From: Hymenobacter jejuensis
GTDB taxonomy: Bacteria > Bacteroidota > Bacteroidia > Cytophagales > Hymenobacteraceae
Length of the DNA stretch: 64,000 nucleotides
Assembly: GCF_006337165.1 (NCBI RefSeq)
Contig: NZ_CP040896.1
Coordinates: 682,001-746,000 of the forward strand
Direction: 5' to 3'
Part shown: piece after piece, positions 25,959-34,225 of the stretch
Layout: each line of letters opens with the position of its first letter
Position numbering within the stretch: the stretch's first letter is position 1
Notes under the pieces: model-generated
What the model was told of the DNA's origin: nothing
The model's database searches: none
Seen by the model: only the letters and a program-made list of their open reading frames with translations
Translations under genes and position numbers: made by a program

Positions 25959-26960
25959 ATGAAAAGGATTTTACTTATTCTAGGCTTGAGCTTAGGCCTG
26001 CTTCTGCCAACCCAGGCCTGCGACATATGCGGCTGCTTCATGGGCATTACGCCCTACGACAACCAAAGCGGCGTTTCGCTTATGCACCGCTACCGCATTT
26101 TCAACGGCTACCAGGATTACGGACAGAGTTCGAAGTTCTTTCCGGGCGGCGTCCGGCCTTTTTTTCCTTCTCACCTCAACAGCGACAACGGCTACGAACA
26201 CGAGCACCACGGTGATCCTACTGATTATGAGGCGTTTCGGGTGCTGGAGTTGCGCGGTAAATATTTCATGTCGCAGCGCGTGGAAGTGAATGCATTTGTG
26301 CCTTTCGTGATGAATACCTCGCAGATCAACAGCAAGCAGTTCAACGCTTCCGGCATCGGCGACATGACGGTTTTTGCCGGCTATCACCTGATTCGGGCCA
26401 TCGAAACGGCGGGCGTGCAAAGCCGGCTGATCGTGGGTGGAGGCGTGAAACTACCCACTGGCAATTTCCGCCAAGTGAGCGCCGACGGGCATCGCTATCC
26501 GCTGCTCAACCAGGTAGGCACCGGCACCACCGACGGTTTTGTGTACGCCAACTACATCGGCAGCTTCCATAATGTGGGCTTGAGCGTCAATTCCAGCTAC
26601 CGCCGCTCGACGCGCAATGCGTTTGAAAATAGCCTGGCGCCCAGCACGACCACGTTCGCGAGCCTGTTTTACCGGTTGCCGTTGGGCACCAATTGGCAGG
26701 TGTATCCGTCGGCGCAGTTTTTCTACGAAAAGACGAAAGGCGAAATGCTGGAAGGCCACCTCACCGGCGAACACGCCATGAACAATGCCCTGCTCGGCCC
26801 CGGCCTCGATGTTTATTACAAAAACCTTTCGCTGAATGCGAGCGTGCAGCTACCCGTGTACACCGGCGCCACCGACCACCCGGCCAGCGCTGGGCGCATG
26901 GTGCTGGCCGTAGGCTACAGCTTCAACCAGACTAAATATTTGTTTAAGCGCAAATCGTAG
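25959..26960 (+). CDS. Outer-membrane protein with CDICGC N-terminus
   Basis: A 333-residue protein with a signal peptide (ILLILGLSLGLLLPTQA) cleaved before CDICGCFMG, which would leave a three-cysteine metal-binding-like motif at the mature N-terminus. The rest is rich in alternating aromatic and polar residues (YGQSSKFF, YANYIGSFHNVGLSVNSSY, YPSAQFFYEK), typical of a transmembrane beta-barrel. A histidine cluster (NGYEHEHHGD) follows the motif. It is the last gene of the MbnP/MbnH unit after a 65-base gap. A metal-passage role is inferred from cysteines, histidines and neighbours. Confidence 0.7.
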   Translation: MKRILLILGLSLGLLLPTQACDICGCFMGITPYDNQSGVSLMHRYRIFNGYQDYGQSSKFFPGGVRPFFPSHLNSDNGYEHEHHGDPTDYEAFRVLELRGKYFMSQRVEVNAFVPFVMNTSQINSKQFNASGIGDMTVFAGYHLIRAIETAGVQSRLIVGGGVKLPTGNFRQVSADGHRYPLLNQVGTGTTDGFVYANYIGSFHNVGLSVNSSYRRSTRNAFENSLAPSTTTFASLFYRLPLGTNWQVYPSAQFFYEKTKGEMLEGHLTGEHAMNNALLGPGLDVYYKNLSLNASVQLPVYTGATDHPASAGRMVLAVGYSFNQTKYLFKRKS

Positions 26961-26961
26961 G

Positions 26962-28239
26962 CTAATGCAAATCGCGCAGGCGTTTGCCTTGCTGGCGCAC
27001 CCATAGTCCGTGCTTACTCTGCCCAATCATCTGGGCAGAGTAAATGCCGCGGTGACCCGAAAACAGATAGCTCACCACGCAGGCCAGCCCCACGTACAGG
27101 CCGCACTCGTGGCCAAACAGCTCGACGGCCATAAACGTGCAGGCCAGCGGCGTATTGGCTGCGCCGGCAAACACCGCCACAAACCCCATGCCCGCCAGCA
27201 ACGGCATGGGCAGCGGCAAGGCGCCCGAAAGCGCGTTGCCAAGCGTAGCGCCCACGAAAAACAACGGCGTCACCTCGCCACCTTTAAAGCTGGCCCCGAG
27301 CGTAAGTGCCGTCAGCAAGATCTTGAGCGCGAAGGCGTAACCAGACACGGGTTCCCAAAAAGACTGTACGATAGTCGGTATGCCCAACCCGATGTAGCGC
27401 GTTGTGCCCAGCGCCCAAACTAGCAGCGCGACCAGCACCCCTCCTACTGCCGGCCGCAAAGGCGGCCACGCAATGTAGCGCTTGAATAAGCGCCCGACGG
27501 CATGCGTAGCCACGCCAAACAGCCGTCCGGCCAACCCAAACGCAATACCCGCCGCCGCCGCGCTAAGCAGTCCAGTTATGCTGTAAGTCGGGGCGTGCAA
27601 CAACGGATAGTGCGTATGGCCCACGCCCCAGGCCCGCGTAACGTAATCGGCACAAATGGCGGCCAAAAAACTGGGCAGAATGGCATCGTAGCGCAAGCGG
27701 CCAATCAGGAATACTTCCAGGCCAAACACCGCACCCGCCAGCGGCGTCCCGAATACGGATGCAAAACCTGCGCTAATGCCCGCGATGAGCAGCAGGTTAC
27801 GATCGCGTGCATGCAGGCGGAAGAGCTTGGTCAGTTGGTCGGCCAGGGCGGCGCCCATTTGCACGGCCGTGCCTTCTCGCCCCGCCGAACCACCAAAAAA
27901 GTGCGTAAGTAGCGTTCCGAGTAGCACCAGCGGTGCCATGCGCAGGGGTACTACAGCTTTGGGCGAGTGAATTTCGTCGAGCAGCAGGTTGTTGCCGCCT
28001 TCCACACTCCGGCCCAAATAATGGTAGAGCAGCCCCACTAGCAAGCCGCCCACCGGCAGCAAAGCAATAATCCAGAGGTGCGACTCGCGCCACTGCGTCA
28101 CCCAGTCGAGCGCTACCAAAAAGCCTGCCGAGGCCGTACCCGCCAACGCGCCTACCACCGCACAAATGGCCAACCAGCGCACCGCAAACAGCAGCAGAGG
28201 CCGGTACTCGGCCAGCAAAGCAGTAAAATATCGGCTCAT
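26962..28239 (-). CDS. CLC antiporter, probably of the fluoride-type clade
   Basis: A 425-residue membrane protein with about ten helices and the CLC fold. The filter segment GSAGREGTAVQMG has the gating glutamate, but threonine replaces the proline of GREGP. At the place of GSGIP it has EGGNNLLLDEI, so the anion-coordinating serine is absent. I recall both changes as features of CLC-F fluoride/proton antiporters. Without alignment this is a lean, not a proof. No fluoride riboswitch is visible upstream. Its stop codon is one base from that of the convergent outer-membrane gene. Confidence 0.8.
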   Translation of the reverse strand: MSRYFTALLAEYRPLLLFAVRWLAICAVVGALAGTASAGFLVALDWVTQWRESHLWIIALLPVGGLLVGLLYHYLGRSVEGGNNLLLDEIHSPKAVVPLRMAPLVLLGTLLTHFFGGSAGREGTAVQMGAALADQLTKLFRLHARDRNLLLIAGISAGFASVFGTPLAGAVFGLEVFLIGRLRYDAILPSFLAAICADYVTRAWGVGHTHYPLLHAPTYSITGLLSAAAAGIAFGLAGRLFGVATHAVGRLFKRYIAWPPLRPAVGGVLVALLVWALGTTRYIGLGIPTIVQSFWEPVSGYAFALKILLTALTLGASFKGGEVTPLFFVGATLGNALSGALPLPMPLLAGMGFVAVFAGAANTPLACTFMAVELFGHECGLYVGLACVVSYLFSGHRGIYSAQMIGQSKHGLWVRQQGKRLRDLH

Positions 28240-28338
28240 GGACGAGCAAGTTGCAGAACACCGATGTAATTATCTGGAGCCGTTGGGCGTTGCAAGAAAA
28301 GAATACTTTTAAGGCCCAGAAGGCATTTATGTAATTTA

Positions 28339-28349
28339 TTGATTATCAA
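28339..28349. repeat. Dispersed AT-rich motif, exact core
   Basis: TTGATTATCAA with the flank TACTTTATA, in the divergent gap between the CLC gene and the second peroxidase gene. Confidence 0.6.
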
Positions 28350-28437
28350 TACTTTATATTTTAGCGAAATCAACAACAATTCGTGCAAAACACGAAGTTT
28401 TGGTACCTTAAAGCTGGCTTGAGCCACTTTCCTTTCT

Positions 28438-29562
28438 ATGATCGTCACTGCTAGGTTGTTGCGTTGGGGATTGCTGGCTCCTTGGGGCGTGGCGCTGGCG
28501 CTCAGCGCCTGCACGTCCAAAGGAACGGAGGAGCCCGCGCCGGACCTCGGAACGGCTCCTACTCCTTACAGCTTGGTACTGCCGGCCAAATTCCCACCGG
28601 CTGCCATTCCCGCCGACAACGCGCTCACCGAAGAAGGCGTGGCGTTGGGGCGGATGCTGTTTTACGAGCCCCGCTTATCGCGCGACAACACGATGTCGTG
28701 CGGCAGTTGCCACCAGCAAAGCAAGGGTTTCACCGATGGCCGCGCGCACGCGTTGGGCGTCGATGGCACGCCGCACCCGCGCGGGGCCATGTCGCTAACG
28801 AATGTGCTGTGGGAACCACAACTTAACTGGGACGGCGCCGCCACTAGTCTGGAAACGCAAGCGCGCATTCCCATCGAAAATACCATCGAACTGCACCAGC
28901 CGCTTGCCGACGGCGTGCGCAAGCTGCAAGCAACGACCACATACCCCCCGCTTTTCAAGAAAGCTTTCGGAACGCAGGAAATCAGCGAGCAGAACGTCCT
29001 GAAAGCGCTGGCCCAATTTGAGCGCACGCTGATTTCGGCTGATTCGCGCTTCGACCGCTACAACAACGGCGAGCGCACGGCCCTCAGCCGCGAAGAAGTG
29101 CAGGGCCTCGTGCTGTTTACCACCCATCCCGATCCGAACCAAAACCTGCGCGGCGCCAACTGCTTTCACTGCCACGGCGCCCCATTGTTTACGGCCCGTG
29201 ATTTCTTCAACAACGGCCTCGACCTGAGCTTCGCCGACCAAGGCCGGGGCGCCGTTACGGGCCAAAGCTTCGACAAAGGCAAGTTCCGAGCGCCTTCCCT
29301 GCGTAATATCGCCCTGACGGCGCCCTACATGCACGACGGCCGCTTCCAGACCCTGGCAGAAGTGCTGGACCACTACAGCGAACACGTCGAGCGGGCCAGC
29401 CCCAACATCGACCCGAATATGCTGGACGGCACCAACGTTCCGTTTGGCACGCAGCTCAACCTTACCGCTACCGAGAAAGCTCAGGTCGTAGCATTCCTGC
29501 ACGCCCTCACCGACTCCACATTTATCCAAGACAAACGGTTTTCAGATCCGTTCAAACCGTAA
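28438..29562 (+). CDS. Di-heme cytochrome c peroxidase family, second copy
   Basis: A 374-residue lipoprotein (GVALALSACTSKG lipobox) with heme sites CGSCH near residue 82 and CFHCH near residue 243, and the C-terminal APYMHDGRFQTL signature. It shares the overall plan of the copy at 24835-25893 (LFYEPRLSRD against LFYEPMLSRD) and was probably duplicated from a common ancestor. No MbnP-like gene is adjacent, so ordinary peroxidase activity or a different protein substrate is possible. It lies upstream of an outer-membrane beta-barrel gene with a separate promoter. Confidence 0.88.
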   Translation: MIVTARLLRWGLLAPWGVALALSACTSKGTEEPAPDLGTAPTPYSLVLPAKFPPAAIPADNALTEEGVALGRMLFYEPRLSRDNTMSCGSCHQQSKGFTDGRAHALGVDGTPHPRGAMSLTNVLWEPQLNWDGAATSLETQARIPIENTIELHQPLADGVRKLQATTTYPPLFKKAFGTQEISEQNVLKALAQFERTLISADSRFDRYNNGERTALSREEVQGLVLFTTHPDPNQNLRGANCFHCHGAPLFTARDFFNNGLDLSFADQGRGAVTGQSFDKGKFRAPSLRNIALTAPYMHDGRFQTLAEVLDHYSEHVERASPNIDPNMLDGTNVPFGTQLNLTATEKAQVVAFLHALTDSTFIQDKRFSDPFKP

Positions 29563-29570
29563 TTAACATT

Positions 29571-29581
29571 TTGATAATCAA
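29571..29581. repeat. Dispersed AT-rich motif, exact core
   Basis: TTGATAATCAA followed by TTATTTATC, nine bases beyond the stop codon of the second peroxidase gene. Confidence 0.6.
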
Positions 29582-29634
29582 TTATTTATCTTTAATATAG
29601 ATAATTGCTCGTTATTTATATTCTGCCTTTCTAA

Positions 29635-29642
29635 TACTTTTG
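29635..29642 (+). promoter_or_regulatory. -7 element before the outer-membrane beta-barrel gene
   Basis: TACTTTTG, an exact TAnnTTTG match, about 100 bases before the ATG at 29743. No -33 box at standard spacing is obvious. Confidence 0.5.
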
Positions 29643-29742
29643 CCTGCCGCGCAACCGTTAGGGCAAAAGCTCGTCCGTTTGTTACGTTTATCTGCTGGCT
29701 CGGCTTGTTGTTATCGTTTTATAATTTCTCCTCTACCCTTTA

Positions 29743-32262
29743 ATGAAACATCCTTTACTACTGCTCATGCTACTGAGCAGCACAGGTAGCCTGCGTGCCG
29801 TCGCGCAAACTACACCGTCTGCTTCCCGACCTACTTTATCCACTCTTCCGACGGCAAAAGGCAACGGCCGACTTACGGGCACGGTCGTCAATGCCAAGAA
29901 CAACCAACCGGTGGAATATGCCACGGTGGCGCTGCTCGACAAGGCCACGGACAAGCCGCTTGATGGTGGCGTCTGCGATGAAAAAGGCCATTTTTCGCTG
30001 ACTAAAATTGCGGCGGGCGACTACAAAATCAGCATCAGCTTTGTTGGCTTCCAATCCAAAGTAATTGACAATGTGCGCGTTGCTGATGCCGACGCGACCG
30101 TCAACCTAGGCCAGATCAGCTTAACGCCGAGCGTACAGCAGTTGAAGGAAGTAAAGGTAACCGGCGAGCGTGAGTTGGTCGAAAACAAGGTCGACCGCAT
30201 CGTATACAACGCCGAAAAAGACATCACCAATACCGGTGGCACCGCCGCCGACGTGCTTCGCAAAGTTCCGCTCCTGACCGTTGATCTCGATGGCAACGTG
30301 CAGATGCGGGGCTCTTCCAACTTGCGCGTGCTCATCAACAACAAGCCCTCGACCATTGTAGCCGCGTCGGTGGCCGATGCCTTACGCCAGATTCCAGCCG
30401 ATCAGATTAAATCGGTGGAGGTAATCACTTCGCCTTCAGCCAAATACGATGCCGAAGGAACGGGGGGTGTTCTCAATATCATTCTGAAGAAAAATAGCTT
30501 GCCCGGCGTCAATGGGTCGGTGGGCGCCTCAGCAGGCACGCGGAGCAGCAACCTGAACACCAACCTCAATGCCCGGCGTGAGAAATTCGGGCTGAATGCC
30601 AACGCAGGTTCCTATCTGTTCTACAACCGCGGGCGCGGTGAAACGGCCCGCACCACGTATCTACCTAATAACCTAGAGGCTTCGCTAGAGCAAACCAGCA
30701 CCAGCCGCACAAACGGCGCCAGCCTGTATGGCCAATTGGGCTTCGACTACGACCTGACCGCCAAGGACGCGTTCTCGCTGAGCGGCCGCGGCAACCTGTT
30801 CCGGTTCCGCAACACCTCCGACCAGTTTTCAGCCTATACGTCTCCGCTCACGCCCAGCGACGTGTACGACCGCGATGTGGCCAACCGCAACCAAAACCGC
30901 AACATCGACCTCAATTTCGGCTACACGCGCACGATGAAGCCGCGTCAAGAGCTGAGTTTGCTGGCGCTCTACAGCATCAGCAAAGGCAACTCCGACTACG
31001 GCCTCGACCAGTTTCGGGACCAAACCCGGCTGGATTATCGCGAGAAAAGCTTCAACGACAACCGTAACCGCGAAGCGACGCTGCAAGCCGATTACATGCA
31101 GCCCGTGGACAGCACCGGCACGCTGGAAATCGGGACCAAAATGATTCTGCGCGACGTAGGCAGCGATTATCAGATTCTGGCCGACAGCCTGAAAGGCACT
31201 GGTTATTTGCTGATTCCGTCGCGCACCAACGAGTTTCGCTACCAGCAAAACGTGTATGCGGGCTACCTGACGTATGCGTTCACCTGGCAGAAAGTGTACA
31301 CTTTCAAGGCAGGCGGGCGCCTGGAAAACACCCACATCAACGGCGATTTTCTGACCAGTGATGCTACCGTGAGCCAGTCGTACACCAACTTTGTGCCGAG
31401 CGTAATGGCCGCGCGGGATTTCGGAAAAACCAAAAACCAAAAGCTGAAGCTTAGCTACTCGCGCCGCATTCAGCGGCCGAATATCTATTTTCTGAACCCG
31501 TACGTCAACACCCAAGATCGGCGCAACGTCCGGTCGGGAAACCCCGAGCTGAATCCGGAACTAACAAACTCGTACGAACTGGGCTACAGCACCTATTTCA
31601 AAACGTCGTCTATCAACGCCTCGGCCTATTGGCGCCAGACGAACAACGCCATCGAGCAGATTTCGCAGACGGTGCCCAGTACCACGTTTTTCCCCGATGA
31701 TCCGGCCGGTAGCACGTTGCTTTACAGCACGTTCCAGAACGTAGCCCGCAACGCCAATTACGGCCTGAACCTATACGGCTCAACCAAAGTGCTGACTAAA
31801 GTAACCGTCAACGGAAGCGTCAATGGCTACTACCAAGTCGTGCGTAGCGCGGCGCTCAACACCACCAATCGCGGCCTGATGTTCAATGGCAACCTGTCCA
31901 CCTCGTGGCAGATCGGCAAGGGTTATAGTGCTCAGTTCAACGGGTTTATGAGTTCGCGCACCGTCACGCTACAAGGGCGCTCGTCGGGGTTCCGCTATTA
32001 TGCTTTGGCCATGAAGAAGGAATTATTCGAGAAGAAAGGCAGCCTGACGTTGAATCTGGAAAACCCTTTTGGCCAGGCACTTGTATTTCGTAACTCGCTT
32101 GCTACCGATCAGTTTCGCTCGTTCAGCAACAATTATTACTACAACCGCTCTGTGCGGCTGAGCTTCAATTATCAATTTGGCAAAGCGGACAACCGGCCAA
32201 ACCGTCCGAAGAAAAGCATCCAAAACGACGACCAGAAGCAAGGTGCCAGTAGCCAGCAATAG
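29743..32262 (+). CDS. TonB-linked outer-membrane beta-barrel protein
   Basis: An 839-residue outer-membrane protein with signal peptide (LLLLMLLSSTGSLRAVAQ). Residues 40-125 are a carboxypeptidase-regulatory-like domain (GTVVNAKNNQPVEYATVALL). Residues 135-255 are a plug-like domain (GGTAADVLRKVPLLTVD, IKSVEVITSPSAKYDAEG). The remainder is a large beta-barrel ending in strand residues and a basic tail (PNRPKKS). The form is the OMP_b-brl_3 family, common in Bacteroidota and usually of unknown substrate. There is no SusD partner, so it is not a SusC-type glycan importer. Confidence 0.9.
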   Translation: MKHPLLLLMLLSSTGSLRAVAQTTPSASRPTLSTLPTAKGNGRLTGTVVNAKNNQPVEYATVALLDKATDKPLDGGVCDEKGHFSLTKIAAGDYKISISFVGFQSKVIDNVRVADADATVNLGQISLTPSVQQLKEVKVTGERELVENKVDRIVYNAEKDITNTGGTAADVLRKVPLLTVDLDGNVQMRGSSNLRVLINNKPSTIVAASVADALRQIPADQIKSVEVITSPSAKYDAEGTGGVLNIILKKNSLPGVNGSVGASAGTRSSNLNTNLNARREKFGLNANAGSYLFYNRGRGETARTTYLPNNLEASLEQTSTSRTNGASLYGQLGFDYDLTAKDAFSLSGRGNLFRFRNTSDQFSAYTSPLTPSDVYDRDVANRNQNRNIDLNFGYTRTMKPRQELSLLALYSISKGNSDYGLDQFRDQTRLDYREKSFNDNRNREATLQADYMQPVDSTGTLEIGTKMILRDVGSDYQILADSLKGTGYLLIPSRTNEFRYQQNVYAGYLTYAFTWQKVYTFKAGGRLENTHINGDFLTSDATVSQSYTNFVPSVMAARDFGKTKNQKLKLSYSRRIQRPNIYFLNPYVNTQDRRNVRSGNPELNPELTNSYELGYSTYFKTSSINASAYWRQTNNAIEQISQTVPSTTFFPDDPAGSTLLYSTFQNVARNANYGLNLYGSTKVLTKVTVNGSVNGYYQVVRSAALNTTNRGLMFNGNLSTSWQIGKGYSAQFNGFMSSRTVTLQGRSSGFRYYALAMKKELFEKKGSLTLNLENPFGQALVFRNSLATDQFRSFSNNYYYNRSVRLSFNYQFGKADNRPNRPKKSIQNDDQKQGASSQQ

Positions 32263-32330
32263 CGGGGCGCGCTTGCACAGGCGGTTAAGATTTTCTTTCG
32301 CTTATTCGCAATAACTCCTTTGGTATCAGA

Positions 32331-32338
32331 TACTTTTG
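32331..32338 (+). promoter_or_regulatory. -7 element of the 53-aa lipoprotein gene
   Basis: TACTTTTG, an exact TAnnTTTG match. The ATG at 32343 is only four bases beyond, predicting a leaderless or nearly leaderless transcript. Confidence 0.6.
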
Positions 32339-32342
32339 CACC

Positions 32343-32504
32343 ATGAAGTGCTGGGTGGCTGCTCTTTTGCTTTTACTAACAACAGGTTTCCTAACAGCCT
32401 GTGCTACTGCTTCGACGAGTCACACGGTCGCGCCGGATCGAGAGGTCGCAGAACCCAGCCAAGGCGCTTTGCTCCGTGATTCTATAAAAGCTACTCCTCA
32501 TTAA
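32343..32504 (+). CDS. Very small lipoprotein, 53 aa
   Basis: A 53-residue peptide too short for common gene callers. MKCWVAALLLLLTTGFLTAC is a complete lipoprotein signal with lipobox LTAC, leaving a mature lipid-anchored tail of about 34 residues, polar and acidic/basic mixed (PDREVAEPSQGALLRD). No family is recognisable. A perfect -7 box precedes it and a 21-bp terminator stem follows, so it has the parts of a complete monocistronic gene. It converges on ftsZ. Confidence 0.6.
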   Translation: MKCWVAALLLLLTTGFLTACATASTSHTVAPDREVAEPSQGALLRDSIKATPH

Positions 32505-32528
32505 TCACTCATACACATTTATAATCTA

Positions 32529-32539
32529 TTGATAATCAA
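32529..32539. repeat. Dispersed AT-rich motif, exact core
   Basis: TTGATAATCAA followed by CAACTTATA, between the small lipoprotein stop and the shared terminator. Confidence 0.6.
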
Positions 32540-32556
32540 CAACTTATACATACAAC

Positions 32557-32603
32557 CATAAAAGAAAAAGCCGCTGATATGCTCAGCGGCTTTTTCTTTT
32601 ATG
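32557..32603. terminator. Perfect 21-bp bidirectional terminator
   Basis: 32557-32577 is the exact reverse complement of 32583-32603 around the loop TATGC, with GC-rich centre and A/T-rich ends. It closes both the small lipoprotein gene and the dcw cluster at ftsZ. Confidence 0.85.
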
Positions 32604-32614
32604 GTTTGATTTGC

Positions 32615-34120
32615 TTAGTCCACGTTGTCGTGCAGGAAGCGATTGTCTCCCAGCAGCTCGTTGTCGTCCGACAGGTTGAACCGTGAGATGTTGCGCTCGC
32701 TTGAAGGCACTACGTTTTCGAGCTTTACCTGACGCCGCAAATACGCCGGCGTTTCCAACTGATCCTTGATGGCATCGTTGGTTAGGCCGTTGCTCAACTC
32801 CTGCAACCGGCGGCGGCGCTCATCGGCCCGCACGTCCAGCGACGGCCGGATTGGCGTCGGGGGTGCTGGTTGCGGCTGCTGAAACACAACAGGTTCCGGA
32901 GCCGGCGACGATGGAGCCGTTACCGGGGGCTCGTAGGTGTAGGGCGAGGTTTCCAGATCGAACTTTACGGGCTGCGGCTCAGGCGCCGCCGCTACCGGCG
33001 TGGGTACCGGAACTGGCGCTGGCGCAGGGGGAGCGAAAGTTGGCACCACGGAAGTTGCCTCCTGCCGATCCTTGTCAAACAGGTTGATCTGAGGCTCCGG
33101 CGTAACAGCGGATTCCGGTTTGCTGACCGAAAACTGCGTGTTGATGTTGTGTGCCTCGCGCGCAAAGCCCGTTGCGATTACCGTCACGCGAATGCTCTGG
33201 CCCAAGGTCGAGTCGATGCCATGACCGAAGATTACCTCGGCGTCCTGACCGGCTTTGTCCTGAATGTATTCCGTGATCTCGGTGAGCTCGTCCATTTCCA
33301 ACTCGGCCTGATCGCCTGACATGATGGAAAGCAGAATTTTCTGAGCGCCATGAATGTCGGTGTTGTTCAGCAGCGGCGAAGCCAAAGCCTCCTCTGCCGA
33401 ACGACGCGCCCGGTTTTCACCTTCCGTGATGCTCGAACCCATCACGGCAGCGCCCGAGTCCTTCATGACCGTTTTCACGTCTTCAAAGTCCACGTTGACT
33501 TCGCTGGTCACGGTGATGATCTCGGCAATAGACTTGGCGGCAGTGCTCAACACGTTATCGGCCTTGGCAAAGGCCGCCCGAATGGGCAGGTTACCAAAGA
33601 TCTCGCGTAGTTTATCGTTAAGAATCACGAGCACCGTGTCGCAGTTCTCGCTTAGCTCTTTGATACCGTGCTCGGCCTGCTGGCGCTTCTTTTTGCCTTC
33701 AAACAGGAAGGGTGCCGTTACGATACCCACCGTCAGGATGCCCAACTCTTTGGCCACTTTGGCAATTACTGGAGCGGCGCCCGTACCGGTGCCACCGCCC
33801 ATGCCGGCCGTGATGAATACCATTTTGGTACCGTTGCTGAGCAGTTCCCGGATTTGCTCCCGACTCTCGATGGCGGCTTGCTTGCCACGCTCGGGGTTAG
33901 CCCCGGCTCCAAGGCCCTCGGTCAGGTCGACGCCGATTTGCAACTTGTTGGGCACGGTACTGCTGTGCAGCGCCTGCTTATCGGTGTTGCAAATGACGAA
34001 TTCCACGTCCTTAATGCCCTGGCTGAACATGTGGTTCACAGCGTTGGAGCCACCCCCACCAACCCCAATCACCTTGATGATGGAATTGGACTGCGCCGGA
34101 ATATCGAATTTATAATTCAT
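32615..34120 (-). CDS. ftsZ: Cell division protein FtsZ
   Basis: A 501-residue tubulin-like GTPase that forms the division ring. VIGVGGGGSNAVNHM and MGGGTGTGAAPVIA bind GTP, and NLPIRAAFAKADNVL is the T7-loop region. After residue 330 comes a 100-residue proline-rich linker (PAPAPVPVPTPVAAAP), longer than in E. coli, and a conserved tail with ETPAYLRRQ, the likely binding peptide for FtsA. It is the last gene of the dcw cluster and is followed by a strong terminator. Confidence 0.97.
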   Translation of the reverse strand: MNYKFDIPAQSNSIIKVIGVGGGGSNAVNHMFSQGIKDVEFVICNTDKQALHSSTVPNKLQIGVDLTEGLGAGANPERGKQAAIESREQIRELLSNGTKMVFITAGMGGGTGTGAAPVIAKVAKELGILTVGIVTAPFLFEGKKKRQQAEHGIKELSENCDTVLVILNDKLREIFGNLPIRAAFAKADNVLSTAAKSIAEIITVTSEVNVDFEDVKTVMKDSGAAVMGSSITEGENRARRSAEEALASPLLNNTDIHGAQKILLSIMSGDQAELEMDELTEITEYIQDKAGQDAEVIFGHGIDSTLGQSIRVTVIATGFAREAHNINTQFSVSKPESAVTPEPQINLFDKDRQEATSVVPTFAPPAPAPVPVPTPVAAAPEPQPVKFDLETSPYTYEPPVTAPSSPAPEPVVFQQPQPAPPTPIRPSLDVRADERRRRLQELSNGLTNDAIKDQLETPAYLRRQVKLENVVPSSERNISRFNLSDDNELLGDNRFLHDNVD

Positions 34121-34181
34121 GAGAATGAATGGTCAAATTGTTAAAAGCCTAACTTGTTAAACGCTTTCAAAATACAATGTA

Positions 34182-34192
34182 TTGATTATCAG
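34182..34192. repeat. Dispersed AT-rich motif, one mismatch
   Basis: TTGATTATCAG in the ftsA-ftsZ gap, followed by CACCTTAA. Confidence 0.45.
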
Positions 34193-34225
34193 CACCTTAA
34201 CAATCAGACAATTTAGCCATTACGA

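Noticed and set aside
28240..28437. Fluoride riboswitch before the CLC gene
   Set aside because: I read the reverse strand for the conserved core and found no match. Only a TTGATTATCAA motif is present.
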